Shown: positions 19,133 to 29,406 of the stretch, piece after piece
Position numbering within the stretch: position 1 is the first letter of the stretch
Layout of the letters: every line of letters starts with the position of its first letter
Assembly (NCBI GenBank): GCA_012838355.1
Contig: DUPJ01000082.1
Span: forward strand, 1-45,165
Length of the DNA: 45,165 nt
Direction: 5' to 3'
Source: Clostridiaceae bacterium
GTDB lineage: Bacteria > Bacillota > Clostridia > Saccharofermentanales > DTU023
Translations under genes and position numbers: made by a program
The notes under the pieces: model-generated
The model's input: the letters and a program-made list of their open reading frames with translations, nothing else
Databases searched by the model: none
What the model was told of the DNA's origin: nothing

Positions 19133-19359
19133 AAGACCTGCTTGAAACGATTGTGTCTCCGCTCGTTGACCATAAGGATCAGATGGAGATCACCGAACAG
19201 CGGCGGGGCAATCAGACCATATTGAATCTGCGTCTGGCCCAGGAAGACATGGGGCGCGTCATCGGGAAGGGCGGCAAGCGAGCGACCGCCATCCGCGTGA
19301 TCATGAAAGCGAAGGCTTTTCAGGAGAGGCGGCGCGTCACCATTAATATCGGCGAATGA
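19129..19359 (+). CDS. khpA: KH-domain RNA-binding protein KhpA (YlqC)
   Basis: 76 aa, single KH domain with [15 protein letters not shown]; rpsP-khpA-rimM-trmD synteny. Confidence 0.92.
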   Translation: MKDLLETIVSPLVDHKDQMEITEQRRGNQTILNLRLAQEDMGRVIGKGGKRATAIRVIMKAKAFQERRRVTINIGE

Positions 19360-19880
19360 TTGAACGCTTTGCACTGTTGAGTGTGTCTGCGGCTCACGGG
19401 CTCAAGGGCGAGCTGAAGTGCTTCCCGCTTGGCGGCAAGCACGCCGCTTTGCCCCTGCCTGTGCGTTGTTACGCCGGCAACGACACGGCGTACGACATGG
19501 TGGCCGTGAGAGATGCAGGCAAGTTCATGCTCGTGAGGCTGGAAGGCATCGCTACGCGGGAACAGGCAGAGGGCTTGCGGGGACAGATCCTTTATGTCGA
19601 TCGGGATGCCGTGGAACCGCCTGCAGAAGGCACCTGGTTTCTCGCGGATCTGCTGGGACTCGAGGTGTGGCATGAGGCGACAGGTGATCGGCTTGGCAAG
19701 GTCAGCGACATTCGCTATGGTCCGGCGCAAGACCTGCTGGTGATTGCAAAAGATGGCGAGGCGGATCTGTATCTGCCGGCCGTCGGTGCCTTTCTGCTGC
19801 AGGTGGAGACTGAGAAAAAGCGCCTTACCGTGCGGCTTCCCGACGGTCTTCTGGAGCTGTACCGCGGCCCGAAACCATGA
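19356..19880 (+). CDS. rimM: Ribosome maturation factor RimM
   Basis: N-terminal SAAHGLKGELKCFPL, PRC-barrel DLLGLEVW...GKVSDIRYGPAQDLLVI; synteny. Confidence 0.93.
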   Translation: MIERFALLSVSAAHGLKGELKCFPLGGKHAALPLPVRCYAGNDTAYDMVAVRDAGKFMLVRLEGIATREQAEGLRGQILYVDRDAVEPPAEGTWFLADLLGLEVWHEATGDRLGKVSDIRYGPAQDLLVIAKDGEADLYLPAVGAFLLQVETEKKRLTVRLPDGLLELYRGPKP

Positions 19881-20626
19881 TCTTTTCAGTGCTGACATTA
19901 TTCCCGGACATGATTCGAAATGCGGCCGGCGTCAGCATCCTCGGGCGGGCGCTGGCTGAATCGCGTTTTGAGCTTGATGTCGTCAACATTCGCGATTTTG
20001 CTGTGAATGACTACGGCAAGGTTGACGACCAGATTTACGGCGGCGGAACCGGGATGCTCCTGATGGCAGAACCGCTGTATCAAGCTGCCAAGGCGCAGTG
20101 TGCCAAATACAGCGAGATGCCGTGCCACGTGATCTATCTGTCACCGCGAGGCCGGAAGCTGGATCAGCAGATGGTTGAATCATTGGCCGGCAAATCGCAT
20201 GTTATGCTCGTCTGCGGTCATTATGAAGGCGTTGACGAGCGTTTTTTGGAGGCGACTCAGGCGGTTGAAGTATCGATCGGCGACTATGTCCTGACGGGCG
20301 GTGAATTGCCGGCACTCGTTCTCATGGATGCGGTGGCCAGACGGCTGCCGGGCGTATTGCCGAGCGCTGATGCTTTTGAAGACGAGTCGCACGGTGCCGG
20401 ACTTCTGGCTGAACCGCAGTACACGAGACCTGCGGTATGGCAGGAACGGGCGGTGCCGCCTGTACTCCTGTCCGGTCATGCTGCAAAGATTGCTGCCTGG
20501 CGCAAAGCCAGACAGATTGAGACGACCATCAGGCGCCGTCCCGATCTTGACGGGCTGAGACGGCTCAGTGAAGAAGACTGGCGGGCAGCGTTTGACGTGC
20601 TCTCCAAGGAGACTGACGATGGTTAA
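19877..20626 (+). CDS. trmD: tRNA (guanine37-N1)-methyltransferase TrmD
   Basis: MIFSVLTLFPDM, DDQIYGGGTGMLLMAEPL, VCGHYEGVDERFLE, IGDYVLTGGELPALVLMDAVARRLPGVL. Confidence 0.97.
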   Translation: MIFSVLTLFPDMIRNAAGVSILGRALAESRFELDVVNIRDFAVNDYGKVDDQIYGGGTGMLLMAEPLYQAAKAQCAKYSEMPCHVIYLSPRGRKLDQQMVESLAGKSHVMLVCGHYEGVDERFLEATQAVEVSIGDYVLTGGELPALVLMDAVARRLPGVLPSADAFEDESHGAGLLAEPQYTRPAVWQERAVPPVLLSGHAAKIAAWRKARQIETTIRRRPDLDGLRRLSEEDWRAAFDVLSKETDDG

Positions 20627-21962
20627 AAAGCCGAGAACGATCCTTTTATTGTGGCTCGCCGGCATCCTCTTCCTGACAGGCTGTACCCAGCCTGGCTTTG
20701 CCGACGAACGCACCTGGTTTCATGAGTCAGTTCAAACCGGCAGTTCAGCTGCGGAAGCGGCAGCAACGACGGCCCGAGAAGCAGAACACTCCGAAGAAAG
20801 TGAAGCCGAACCATCCGTCACGCAGAGCTTGACGCGAAATCGCCCCAGCGTTGAATCAAGTGCCGCCTCTGTCACGGATCTGGTGACAAAGAAGGCCGCC
20901 GTGAGCGATCGCCTCCCGCCAGAGCCAGTGACAGTCAAATCACAGGCGACTGCCAAGCCGACCGTCACGGCCGGCACAACGGTGCCCGCCGCAACGGTGC
21001 CGCCCTATGCGCCCCGCGGTACATCGGGCAGCGAAACGGTTGACCGTCTGGCCGATACGATTTTATTGCAGCTGATCAACGGCAGTATGACGGACAGTGA
21101 AATCATGTCAGCTGTTTTCAACTGGGTCAGACGTCAGATCACATACAGTTCACCGGCATCGTCCGTTTACCTGACCGGGGCTGAAGCCGGCTTGCGCTAC
21201 CGGCGGGGAAACTGCTACACACGTGCATTTACGCAGGTGGCGCTGCTGCGCCGTGCCGGCATCAACGCCACCTACAATATTGAGTACGAAGGGCGTCATT
21301 CGTGGGCGCTCGTCGGCGACTATGTACTCGACACGGGATTCAATGTCTACATGGTGAAGGAAAGTGCGCTGCAGGACTACATCAGCGGCGGCATTTACCT
21401 GTACCGAACCGGACCGTCGCCGCGTCCGTCCACGTCAACCGAAAGCCGTACCGTCTACCTTGACGAACAGACGATTCCGTATCAGACGTACTATCGCCTT
21501 AATCCCGATCCGGCCTCCATTTATCCGAATCAGATCGTCAGCGTCGCGGGCGTCAACGGCGTCACACGCGATCAGTGGACGCACCGTTATGAAAATGGTG
21601 TGCGGCAGCCTTCCCGGGATCTGCTGGTTGAAGATAATCAGGTGGTGACGGTCAAGGTTGATCAGATCGTGCTGGTCGGACAGACGATTATCGAGATGGC
21701 TTCGATTCCGGCTTCGGCCGGCACCGCAATGGTCGAAACGTCAGATCCTGCATTGGACGGCCAGCGTGTGCCCGACACGGGCGCGGACGGCATCCTGCAG
21801 ATCATGAGGACGATCACGTCGCTCAATGAACAGACAGGCGAAGCGCTCGATTTCGGAGCGCCTCAGGAAAAAATCGTGATGCCTGCGGCACCGTACTCTG
21901 TTTACGTGTATGTTGCCCCCAGTAACGCTTTGTCCGAATCGACACCGTTGACAACGCCTTAA
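20619..21962 (+). CDS. Lipoprotein with transglutaminase-like domain and G5-like domain
   Basis: Lipobox LFLTGC; transglutaminase-like core RRGNCYTRAFTQVALLRRAGI...EGRHSWALVGDYVLDTG; G5-like segment GVNGVTRDQWTHRYENGVRQPSRDLLVEDNQVVTVKVDQIVLVGQ; start overlaps trmD stop. Confidence 0.75.
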   Translation: MVKKPRTILLLWLAGILFLTGCTQPGFADERTWFHESVQTGSSAAEAAATTAREAEHSEESEAEPSVTQSLTRNRPSVESSAASVTDLVTKKAAVSDRLPPEPVTVKSQATAKPTVTAGTTVPAATVPPYAPRGTSGSETVDRLADTILLQLINGSMTDSEIMSAVFNWVRRQITYSSPASSVYLTGAEAGLRYRRGNCYTRAFTQVALLRRAGINATYNIEYEGRHSWALVGDYVLDTGFNVYMVKESALQDYISGGIYLYRTGPSPRPSTSTESRTVYLDEQTIPYQTYYRLNPDPASIYPNQIVSVAGVNGVTRDQWTHRYENGVRQPSRDLLVEDNQVVTVKVDQIVLVGQTIIEMASIPASAGTAMVETSDPALDGQRVPDTGADGILQIMRTITSLNEQTGEALDFGAPQEKIVMPAAPYSVYVYVAPSNALSESTPLTTP

Positions 21963-21977
21963 GGGCCGCCGCAGACT

Positions 21978-23327
21978 ATGGTTTTCAGTTCGGCGACATT
22001 CGTATTTCTTTTTTTGCCGGTCGTTTACCTTGTGACGCGTCTGCTGCCGTTTGCCTGGCAAAATCGTTTTCTGGTGTTTGCAAGTCTCGTCTTCTATGCG
22101 TGGGGTGAGCCGCTTTATATTTTTGTAATGCTGCTGGCAAGCATCGTCAATTATTTTCTGGCGCTGCACATGACGACGCGCACGCGGCTGGCGCTGGCTG
22201 TCACTTTCAACATCGGGATGCTCGCAGTCTTCAAGTACAGCGGCTTCTTTATTGAAAACGTGAATGCACTCCTCGGCAGCCGTATCCCGGTACCGGATCT
22301 CATGCTCCCGATCGGCATTTCATTTTATACTTTCCAGACGCTCAGCTATGTGATCGATGTCTACCGGAAACGCACGGAGGCACAGAAAAACTATTTCAAC
22401 CTGCTCTTGTACATTGCCTTTTTCCCGCAGCTGATCGCAGGACCGATCGTCGTCTACAAGGACATTGAAACGCAGATTGAAAACCGCCGGATGACGGTGG
22501 ACAACTTGGCGGACGGCGCCGCCCGGTTCGTTGCGGGACTTGCCAAAAAACTCCTGGTTGCCAACACGGCTGCCGTTATCGTTGACGACCTTTATGCGCA
22601 AGCATCATTCGGTACCGCTGCGGCCTGGCTTGTCATGTTCGCTTACATGCTCCAGATCTACTTTGATTTTTCCGGCTATTCGGACATGGCCATTGGCCTT
22701 GGTGCGATGTTCGGGTTTCACTTCAAGGAAAATTTCAATTATCCGTATACGGCCGGCAGCATGCAGTCATTCTGGCGGCGCTGGCATATTTCGCTCAGTT
22801 CATGGTTCAGGGACTATGTCTACATTCCGCTGGGCGGCAACCGGAAAGGGAAGATGCGCACGGTGCTGAACCGCTTCATTGTCTTCTTTTTGACCGGACT
22901 TTGGCATGGGGCCGCCTGGACGTTCGTCATCTGGGGACTATTTCACGGCTTATTCCTGCTGCTGGAAAGCTTCGTGCTCCATGTGGAGCGCTGGCCGCGC
23001 CTGCTGCGGCATGCTTATACGCTGCTCACCGTGGGGGTCGGATTTGTCATTTTTCGCGCAGAGACGCTGGCTCAGAGCATGGCCGTATTCAAGGGTCTGG
23101 TCGACTTTTCTGCGCTGACGGTCGCAAATCAGGCAGCGCTGCAGGGTTTTTTCACCCCCTGGTCGATCCTGCTTCTGCTTGCAGGCATTGCGGGCAGCGG
23201 CCCTCTCCTGAAACGTCTGCGTGCTCCGCTTGCCGTTCGTCTGGCCGGAAGCACCGCGCTCTGGCTGCTATGCGTTCTGTCGCTTGCGACGGCCACGTAT
23301 AACCCGTTCATCTACTTCAGGTTCTAG
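21978..23327 (+). CDS. MBOAT-family membrane O-acyltransferase (AlgI/DltB-like)
   Basis: MVFSSATFVFLFLPVVYL, FPQLIAGPIVVYKDI, SFWRRWHISLSSWFRDYVYIPLGGNRKGK, LTGLWHGAAWTFVIWGLFHG. Confidence 0.95.
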   Translation: MVFSSATFVFLFLPVVYLVTRLLPFAWQNRFLVFASLVFYAWGEPLYIFVMLLASIVNYFLALHMTTRTRLALAVTFNIGMLAVFKYSGFFIENVNALLGSRIPVPDLMLPIGISFYTFQTLSYVIDVYRKRTEAQKNYFNLLLYIAFFPQLIAGPIVVYKDIETQIENRRMTVDNLADGAARFVAGLAKKLLVANTAAVIVDDLYAQASFGTAAAWLVMFAYMLQIYFDFSGYSDMAIGLGAMFGFHFKENFNYPYTAGSMQSFWRRWHISLSSWFRDYVYIPLGGNRKGKMRTVLNRFIVFFLTGLWHGAAWTFVIWGLFHGLFLLLESFVLHVERWPRLLRHAYTLLTVGVGFVIFRAETLAQSMAVFKGLVDFSALTVANQAALQGFFTPWSILLLLAGIAGSGPLLKRLRAPLAVRLAGSTALWLLCVLSLATATYNPFIYFRF

Positions 23328-23329
23328 CG

Positions 23330-24739
23330 ATGCGGAGTGTGATGGCAAATCAGAACGAAAACGCCAGTCCGGGAGAGAAACGCCTGAAAGGTGCGTTTGC
23401 ACTTTTTTTCCTGGTTTCCGCCTTCCTGCCGCTTATTTTCTGGATAGTCGGCATTGACAGTCCCCGCTTTGTCTCTGAGGCGCGCCCGAAATTGCCTAAG
23501 ATCATGATCGACGGATCGTTCAACGAAGATGCTGCAACAGAATTCGACGCCTACTGGTCGAAGTCTTTCCCCCTGAACAGCTGGCTTGTCTCCCGCTATA
23601 ATTATTTGACCGGACATCTGGCGGCTTCCTCAACCAATCCTCAGGTGATCTGGGGCAGAGACGGCTATCTTTTTTTCCGTGAGACGCTGAATGACATGCT
23701 GAAGGTGCCGTCCATCAGTGATCTTGAATTGGCCAGAATCCATACGAGCCTCACCCTTCAGGCTGCCTTCGTAAAAAACGCGGGCAGCACGTTCCACGTG
23801 ATGCCGGCACCGAACAAGGCGAGCATCTACCCCGACAGACTCCCTTTTGCCATCCGGCCTGTATCAGCTCTTTCAAACGCCGAACGCCTCCTGCAGACGG
23901 TCGGCGACCTGCCGCTGATTGATCTCTTTGCGCCGCTCCGGACGCTGGCGGAAGATAGTCCCGTCACGATTTATCACCGGCTTGATTCGCACTGGAACAA
24001 TGTGGGGGCCATGGAGGCCTATCGGGCGATCATGCGAGCCGTTCAGATGGATCCGCTCCCACTGTCCGAACCGTTCAGGGAGACACTGGATTTTCAAGGT
24101 GACCTCGCCACGATGTATTACCCTGACCGCGTCACGCTTGATGTCAATTACGAGCCGCAGGACTTTGAACCGCGATATGTCTCGCTGCGCCCCCTGCGCA
24201 CGCTGGAAGACATCACGATCGAGACGCGGCAGCGCGAGCGAACGGGCTCCCTGCTCATGTTTCGCGACAGTTTTGCAAATGCTCTCATCCCTTACATCTC
24301 GGCATCTGTGGGCGACGTGACGTATCTGCGTCAGGATCGCCCTGACTATCGGCTTGTGAAGGAGATAAAACCCGATGCCGTGATTTTGGAGATCGCTGAG
24401 CGAAATCTCGACTGGTGGCTGCAGGCCACACCCATCATGCCGGCACCGGCAGTCGCGGAACCGGACGCGGCCGATGCAATCGACCTGACGATTCAGGTTG
24501 AGTCGCGGGAAGCATTTGGCTTTTATCACACGCAAGCGCGTCTGGACACATTGCCGTACCCGTTCACGCGTGTGATTGTTGCCGCTTCGGACGGCGCGTA
24601 CGAGGCATTTCCCGTGTATGAAGATGATGCCGTTGATGACCGCACGGTGATTCCGGGCTTTTCGCTCTACACGGAAACTCGGCTTGATGACGTGCGCATT
24701 TATCTTTTTGCAAAAAATGGCTGGATTCGCCTGAACTGA
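23330..24739 (+). CDS. DHHW/AlgJ-AlgX-like SGNH-type acetyltransferase accessory protein
   Basis: Single N-terminal TM, GRDGYLFF, catalytic-type motif YHRLDSHWNNVGAMEAYR, LLMFRDSFANALIPYISASVGDVTYLR; follows MBOAT gene. Confidence 0.85.
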   Translation: MRSVMANQNENASPGEKRLKGAFALFFLVSAFLPLIFWIVGIDSPRFVSEARPKLPKIMIDGSFNEDAATEFDAYWSKSFPLNSWLVSRYNYLTGHLAASSTNPQVIWGRDGYLFFRETLNDMLKVPSISDLELARIHTSLTLQAAFVKNAGSTFHVMPAPNKASIYPDRLPFAIRPVSALSNAERLLQTVGDLPLIDLFAPLRTLAEDSPVTIYHRLDSHWNNVGAMEAYRAIMRAVQMDPLPLSEPFRETLDFQGDLATMYYPDRVTLDVNYEPQDFEPRYVSLRPLRTLEDITIETRQRERTGSLLMFRDSFANALIPYISASVGDVTYLRQDRPDYRLVKEIKPDAVILEIAERNLDWWLQATPIMPAPAVAEPDAADAIDLTIQVESREAFGFYHTQARLDTLPYPFTRVIVAASDGAYEAFPVYEDDAVDDRTVIPGFSLYTETRLDDVRIYLFAKNGWIRLN

Positions 24740-24748
24740 AAAATCCGC

Positions 24749-24777
24749 TTTACAGATGCGTCAAATGCTTGTATGCT
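24749..24777 (+). promoter_or_regulatory. pyr operon promoter
   Basis: TTTACA (24749-24754) - 17 nt - TATGCT (24772-24777). Confidence 0.55.
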
Positions 24778-24805
24778 TGTCCCTGATAAATGAGTCAGCT
24801 CCTTT

Positions 24806-24890
24806 AAGCGGTCCGGAGAGGCCGGAAGGGTGGACAGTCGTGGCAGGCACTTGTCTGCCGTTACACCCTTCGCGATGCGAAGGTTTTTTT
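24806..24890 (+). promoter_or_regulatory. PyrR-binding attenuator upstream of pyrR
   Basis: GTCCGGAGAGGCCGGAAGGG matches the conserved PyrR binding loop (UCC-N-G-N-GAGGCY...AAGGG), followed by terminator CCTTCGC-GAT-GCGAAGG-T7 (24867-24890). Confidence 0.85.
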
Positions 24891-24917
24891 ATGCCGCCGC
24901 AAGCGACCTGGTGCTGA

Positions 24918-25469
<552 letters not shown>

Positions 25470-25472
25470 TTG

Positions 25473-25493
25473 CCCGCTGACGTGGGTTTTTTT
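25473..25493 (+). terminator. Terminator-like hairpin between pyrR and pyrB
   Basis: CCCGC-TGAC-GTGGG (one G-U pair) followed by T7. Confidence 0.6.
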
Positions 25494-25507
25494 ATGAAAG
25501 GATTACG

Positions 25508-26440
25508 ATGGAGTATTTGAAGCACAAGGATTTATTGGGCATCTGGCACCTTGATCCCGAGGAGATCTCACTGATTCTCGACACGGCCGCCGTCATGAAG
25601 AAAGTTCTGGATGCGCCGACCAAGAAGACGTCACATCTCCAGGGCAAATCGATCGTGACGCTGTTTTACGAAAATTCAACGCGCACGCGGATGTCATTCG
25701 AGATGGCCGCGAAATTCATGGGCGGTTCGACGGCGAACATTTCGACCTCAAGTTCATCGGTCAATAAAGGGGAGACGCTGCTCGATACAGCGGTCACACT
25801 CGACATGATGTCGACCGACTTTCTCATCATGAGGCATGGCCAGTCGGGTGCACCGGATTTTCTGGCGAACCGCGTCAGGGCGTCGGTCGTCAATGCCGGG
25901 GACGGCATGCACGAACACCCGACTCAGGCCCTGCTCGATCTCTTCACGATGCGCGAGGCACTGGGTCAGGTCGAAGGGCTCAAAGTGGCAATTGTCGGAG
26001 ACTGCCTGCACAGCCGGGTTTTTCGCTCCAATCTGCTCGCCCTGACAAAGATGGGCGCACACGTACACTGCTCCGGACCGGCCACGCTGATGCCTGTCCG
26101 CATTAAGGATACCGGTGCACGCTATACGAAGCATGTCGAAGAAGCGCTTGAAGGTGCAGATGTCATCATGGGCCTGCGCATCCAGCTGGAACGTCAGAAA
26201 GCGGCGCTGTTTCCGTCGATTGACGAGTACAGTCATTTTTATGGTCTGAATGCAAAACGGCGCGAACTTGCCAAGGAGCATGCGATTGTGATGCACCCGG
26301 GACCTGCGAATCGCGGTGTTGAAATCTCGTCGGAACTGTACGAGAGCGACCGCTCCGTGATCTCCGAGCAGGTTAAAAACGGCGTCGCAGTCCGCATGGC
26401 GGTGCTGTATCTGCTGAACCTGAGGAGGAATCGTGTATGA
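25508..26440 (+). CDS. pyrB: Aspartate carbamoyltransferase catalytic subunit
   Basis: FYENSTRTRMSFEMAAKFMGG, HPTQALLDLFTMRE, VMHPGPANRGVEI. Confidence 0.97.
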   Translation: MEYLKHKDLLGIWHLDPEEISLILDTAAVMKKVLDAPTKKTSHLQGKSIVTLFYENSTRTRMSFEMAAKFMGGSTANISTSSSSVNKGETLLDTAVTLDMMSTDFLIMRHGQSGAPDFLANRVRASVVNAGDGMHEHPTQALLDLFTMREALGQVEGLKVAIVGDCLHSRVFRSNLLALTKMGAHVHCSGPATLMPVRIKDTGARYTKHVEEALEGADVIMGLRIQLERQKAALFPSIDEYSHFYGLNAKRRELAKEHAIVMHPGPANRGVEISSELYESDRSVISEQVKNGVAVRMAVLYLLNLRRNRV

Positions 26441-27702
26441 ATATCAAAATTGTGAATGCAACCGTCACAGACGGTTTCGGCGTGCATGAGCCGACCACGC
26501 TTTTTATTCGCGATGACCGCTTCAGCGAGCCGTTTGACGGTCCGTTCGAGCGAGAGATCGATGCAGCCGGCTTGACCGTTCTGCCGGGTCTTATTGACGC
26601 GCATGTGCATCTGAGGGATCCGGGTGCCGAATACAAAGAAGATATCGAGACGGGCACCAAGGCAGCAGCTGCAGGCGGGATCACCTCGGTTGCCTGTATG
26701 CCGAACACATGGCCGGTGTGTGACAATGCGACGGTGATACGCTACATCAAAGACAAAGCGGAGAAAAAGGCTGTTGTGAATGTGTTCCCGATCGGTGCCG
26801 TATCGAAAGGCCTGCAGGGCCAAGAACTGGCTGAAATTGGACTGATGAAGGAAGCCGGCATTGTCGCGATCAGCGATGACGGGAATCCGGTGGCCACGGC
26901 TGAGCTGATGAAAAAGGCAATGCGCTATGCCGATGATTATGACATGGTGGTAATCGATCACTGTGAAGAACCGTCGATGCGAAACGGCGTCATGAACGAA
27001 GGCATTGCCTCGATGGAAATGGGCGTCGCGGGCATTCCCGACATAGCCGAGGATATGCTGGTCGCTCGCGACATCTTTTTGGCTGACTATCTTGAACTGC
27101 CGGTCCATATCGCCCATGTCAGCACGAAAGGCGCCGTAGCGCTGATTCGCGCGGCCAAGGAAAGAGGCGTTTGCGTGACGGCGGAAACATGTCCGCACTA
27201 TTTTACCCTGACCGAGGATGCCTGCAGAGGCTACAACACGCTGGCTCGCTGCAACCCGCCTCTGCGTACTCCCGCTGACCGGGATGCCGTGATCGAAGGT
27301 GTGCGCGACGGGACTCTGGATTTGATCGTTTCAGACCATGCACCGCATCACGCGGACGACAAGGATATCGAGTTTGCACTTGCCAAAAACGGCATGACCG
27401 GTCTGGAAACGCTGTTCGGCCTGTCTTATTCAGAACTGGTGCAAAAACACAATGTCCCGCTGACACGCGTTGTCCATGCGCTGACACAGGCACCGGCAGA
27501 CCTGCTGCGGCTGGACCGCGGCGTGATCAGAGTCGGAGCGCCGGCCGATTTGTCGATATTCAATCTGACCGAAACATACACTGTTGACCGGTTCCATCAG
27601 GTCTCGAAAGCCAAAAACACGCCGTTTCACGGCAGAACCGTGTCCGGCAGAACACGCTATACGATCGTCGGCGGCAAGATTGCCTTCGAAGCAAAGGAGT
27701 GA
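26437..27702 (+). CDS. pyrC: Dihydroorotase
   Basis: VLPGLIDAHVHLRDPGAEYKEDIETG, IAHVSTKGAVALIRAAK, LDLIVSDHAPHH. Confidence 0.96.
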   Translation: MNIKIVNATVTDGFGVHEPTTLFIRDDRFSEPFDGPFEREIDAAGLTVLPGLIDAHVHLRDPGAEYKEDIETGTKAAAAGGITSVACMPNTWPVCDNATVIRYIKDKAEKKAVVNVFPIGAVSKGLQGQELAEIGLMKEAGIVAISDDGNPVATAELMKKAMRYADDYDMVVIDHCEEPSMRNGVMNEGIASMEMGVAGIPDIAEDMLVARDIFLADYLELPVHIAHVSTKGAVALIRAAKERGVCVTAETCPHYFTLTEDACRGYNTLARCNPPLRTPADRDAVIEGVRDGTLDLIVSDHAPHHADDKDIEFALAKNGMTGLETLFGLSYSELVQKHNVPLTRVVHALTQAPADLLRLDRGVIRVGAPADLSIFNLTETYTVDRFHQVSKAKNTPFHGRTVSGRTRYTIVGGKIAFEAKE

Positions 27703-27706
27703 ATGC

Positions 27707-28606
27707 ATGAGCTTTACAGAACGCTTGCAGGCCGCCGTCCGACGTACGCACAATCCGAGCGTGCTCGGACTCGATCCGATGCCGGATTACGTACCTGACT
27801 ATGTGTCGGCCGAGTCCGATCCGGCCAGACGCATTCTGGCATTCAACAAAATGCTGATCGACTGCACCCATGACCTGATTGCGGCTGTAAAACCACAGCT
27901 CGCATACTACGAAGCGCTTGGCTGCGACGGCTTTGACGCATTTCTGGAAACGATCCGCTATGCCGCCGGCAAGGGACTGATCGTGATTGTTGACGGAAAG
28001 CGAAACGATATCGGCAGCACCGCTGCCCGCTATGCCCATGCCTATCTGGAAGGGGGATTTGCCCCCTTCTGTGATGCTCTCACCGTCAATCCGTATCTCG
28101 GCAGCGACGGCATGACCCCGTTTCTCGAGGCCGCTCATGCCAACGGCAAAGGACTGTTTGCGCTGGTGCGCACGTCCAATCCGTCGGCTGGCGACCTGCA
28201 GGATCTGATCCTGCAGGACAAAAGGCCTGTCTATGAGGCGGTAGCTGACCTTGTCACCGGCTGGGGCAAGCCTTTTGTCGGTGCAGACGGATACGCGCCG
28301 CTCGGTGCCGTGGTGGGCGCGACATGGCCGAAACAGGCTGATGCGCTGCGCCGGCGTCTGCCGCACGCGTTCATCCTCGTGCCAGGCTACGGCGCTCAGG
28401 GAGGGACGGCAGACGATGCCGCGCGTCTGTTTGATGAAAAGGGCGGTGGTGCCGTTGTCAATGCCTCGCGCTCTCTCATGCTGGCGTACCGAAAGGCGAA
28501 GGCCTCGACAGCAGACCAGTTTGTCACCGCCACGCGGGCGGCTGTCAGTGCCATGCGGGACGATCTGAACGCGGCGCTGGCTAAAGCCGGCAAAGTCGAT
28601 TCATGA
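27707..28606 (+). CDS. pyrF: Orotidine 5'-phosphate decarboxylase (type 2)
   Basis: LGLDPMPDYVPDY, AVKPQLAYYEALG, IVDGKRNDIGSTAARYAHAYL, LVRTSNPSAGDLQDL. Confidence 0.95.
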   Translation: MSFTERLQAAVRRTHNPSVLGLDPMPDYVPDYVSAESDPARRILAFNKMLIDCTHDLIAAVKPQLAYYEALGCDGFDAFLETIRYAAGKGLIVIVDGKRNDIGSTAARYAHAYLEGGFAPFCDALTVNPYLGSDGMTPFLEAAHANGKGLFALVRTSNPSAGDLQDLILQDKRPVYEAVADLVTGWGKPFVGADGYAPLGAVVGATWPKQADALRRRLPHAFILVPGYGAQGGTADDAARLFDEKGGGAVVNASRSLMLAYRKAKASTADQFVTATRAAVSAMRDDLNAALAKAGKVDS

Positions 28607-29406
28607 CCATGAATGCACGCTTGAAGGAGACAGCGCACGTCACCGGCATCGAGTGGCTCGACAGCGAAAATGCGCTGCTTAGGCTGAACGCTCCGGAGGC
28701 AGCCAGACTGGCTCAGCCGGGTCAGTTTGTCCTGCTCGCGGCCGGACAGATGCTGAACCGTCCGTTCGGGGTCGCCCTGACTGATCCGGATGCCGGCATG
28801 GTGACCGTCGGGATCAAAAAGGTTGGCATCGGCACCGGCGCCCTGCTCGATCTTGAGCAGGGCAGTGCGATCCGTCTGCTCGGCCCCTTTGGTCATGGGT
28901 TTTCTTTGGACAATGTGAACCGTGCCTACGTCATCGGCGGCGGAACCGGTATCTTTCCCCTGTTGTTTTTGCTCCATGTTCTGCGATCACGCGGGGTGGA
29001 AACGTTCGCCGGGTGCGGTTTCCGCACGCTGCAGCAGGCGCTGCTGCAAGAGGATTTCTCGGACGTATCGGATCAGTATCTGACCGCGTGTGAAAGTGGC
29101 GGCGGGGACGTCAGCGGCACGGCGGTCGATGCCCTTGACGCGTTGTATCTCGGCCATGGCCGGACTGAACGCACGCGTGTGTTTGCCTGCGGCCCGATTC
29201 CCATGCTTCGCGCCGTCAACCGGTGGTGTGAAACTCATGATGTCGCCGCCGAATGCTCGTTTGAAGCACGCATGGGCTGCGGCTTTGGCATCTGCAGAGG
29301 GTGTGCCGTGCCGGTACTGAAAGCGGGGGCGCTCGATTATGACCGCTGCTGCGTGGAAGGTCCTGTCTTTGACAGAAGGCTGATCGCCTGGGAGGCATTG
29401 TCATGA
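28603..29406 (+). CDS. pyrK: Dihydroorotate dehydrogenase B electron transfer subunit
   Basis: LGPFGHGFSL, YVIGGGTGIFPLLFLLHVLRSRGVETFAGCGFRT, Fe-S motif CSFEARMGCGFGICRGCAVP. Confidence 0.93.
   Translation: MTMNARLKETAHVTGIEWLDSENALLRLNAPEAARLAQPGQFVLLAAGQMLNRPFGVALTDPDAGMVTVGIKKVGIGTGALLDLEQGSAIRLLGPFGHGFSLDNVNRAYVIGGGTGIFPLLFLLHVLRSRGVETFAGCGFRTLQQALLQEDFSDVSDQYLTACESGGGDVSGTAVDALDALYLGHGRTERTRVFACGPIPMLRAVNRWCETHDVAAECSFEARMGCGFGICRGCAVPVLKAGALDYDRCCVEGPVFDRRLIAWEALS

Noticed and set aside
26239-27198. 319-aa minus-strand ORF antisense to pyrB/pyrC
   Set aside because: Shadow ORF; the plus strand has full catalytic motifs of PyrB and PyrC
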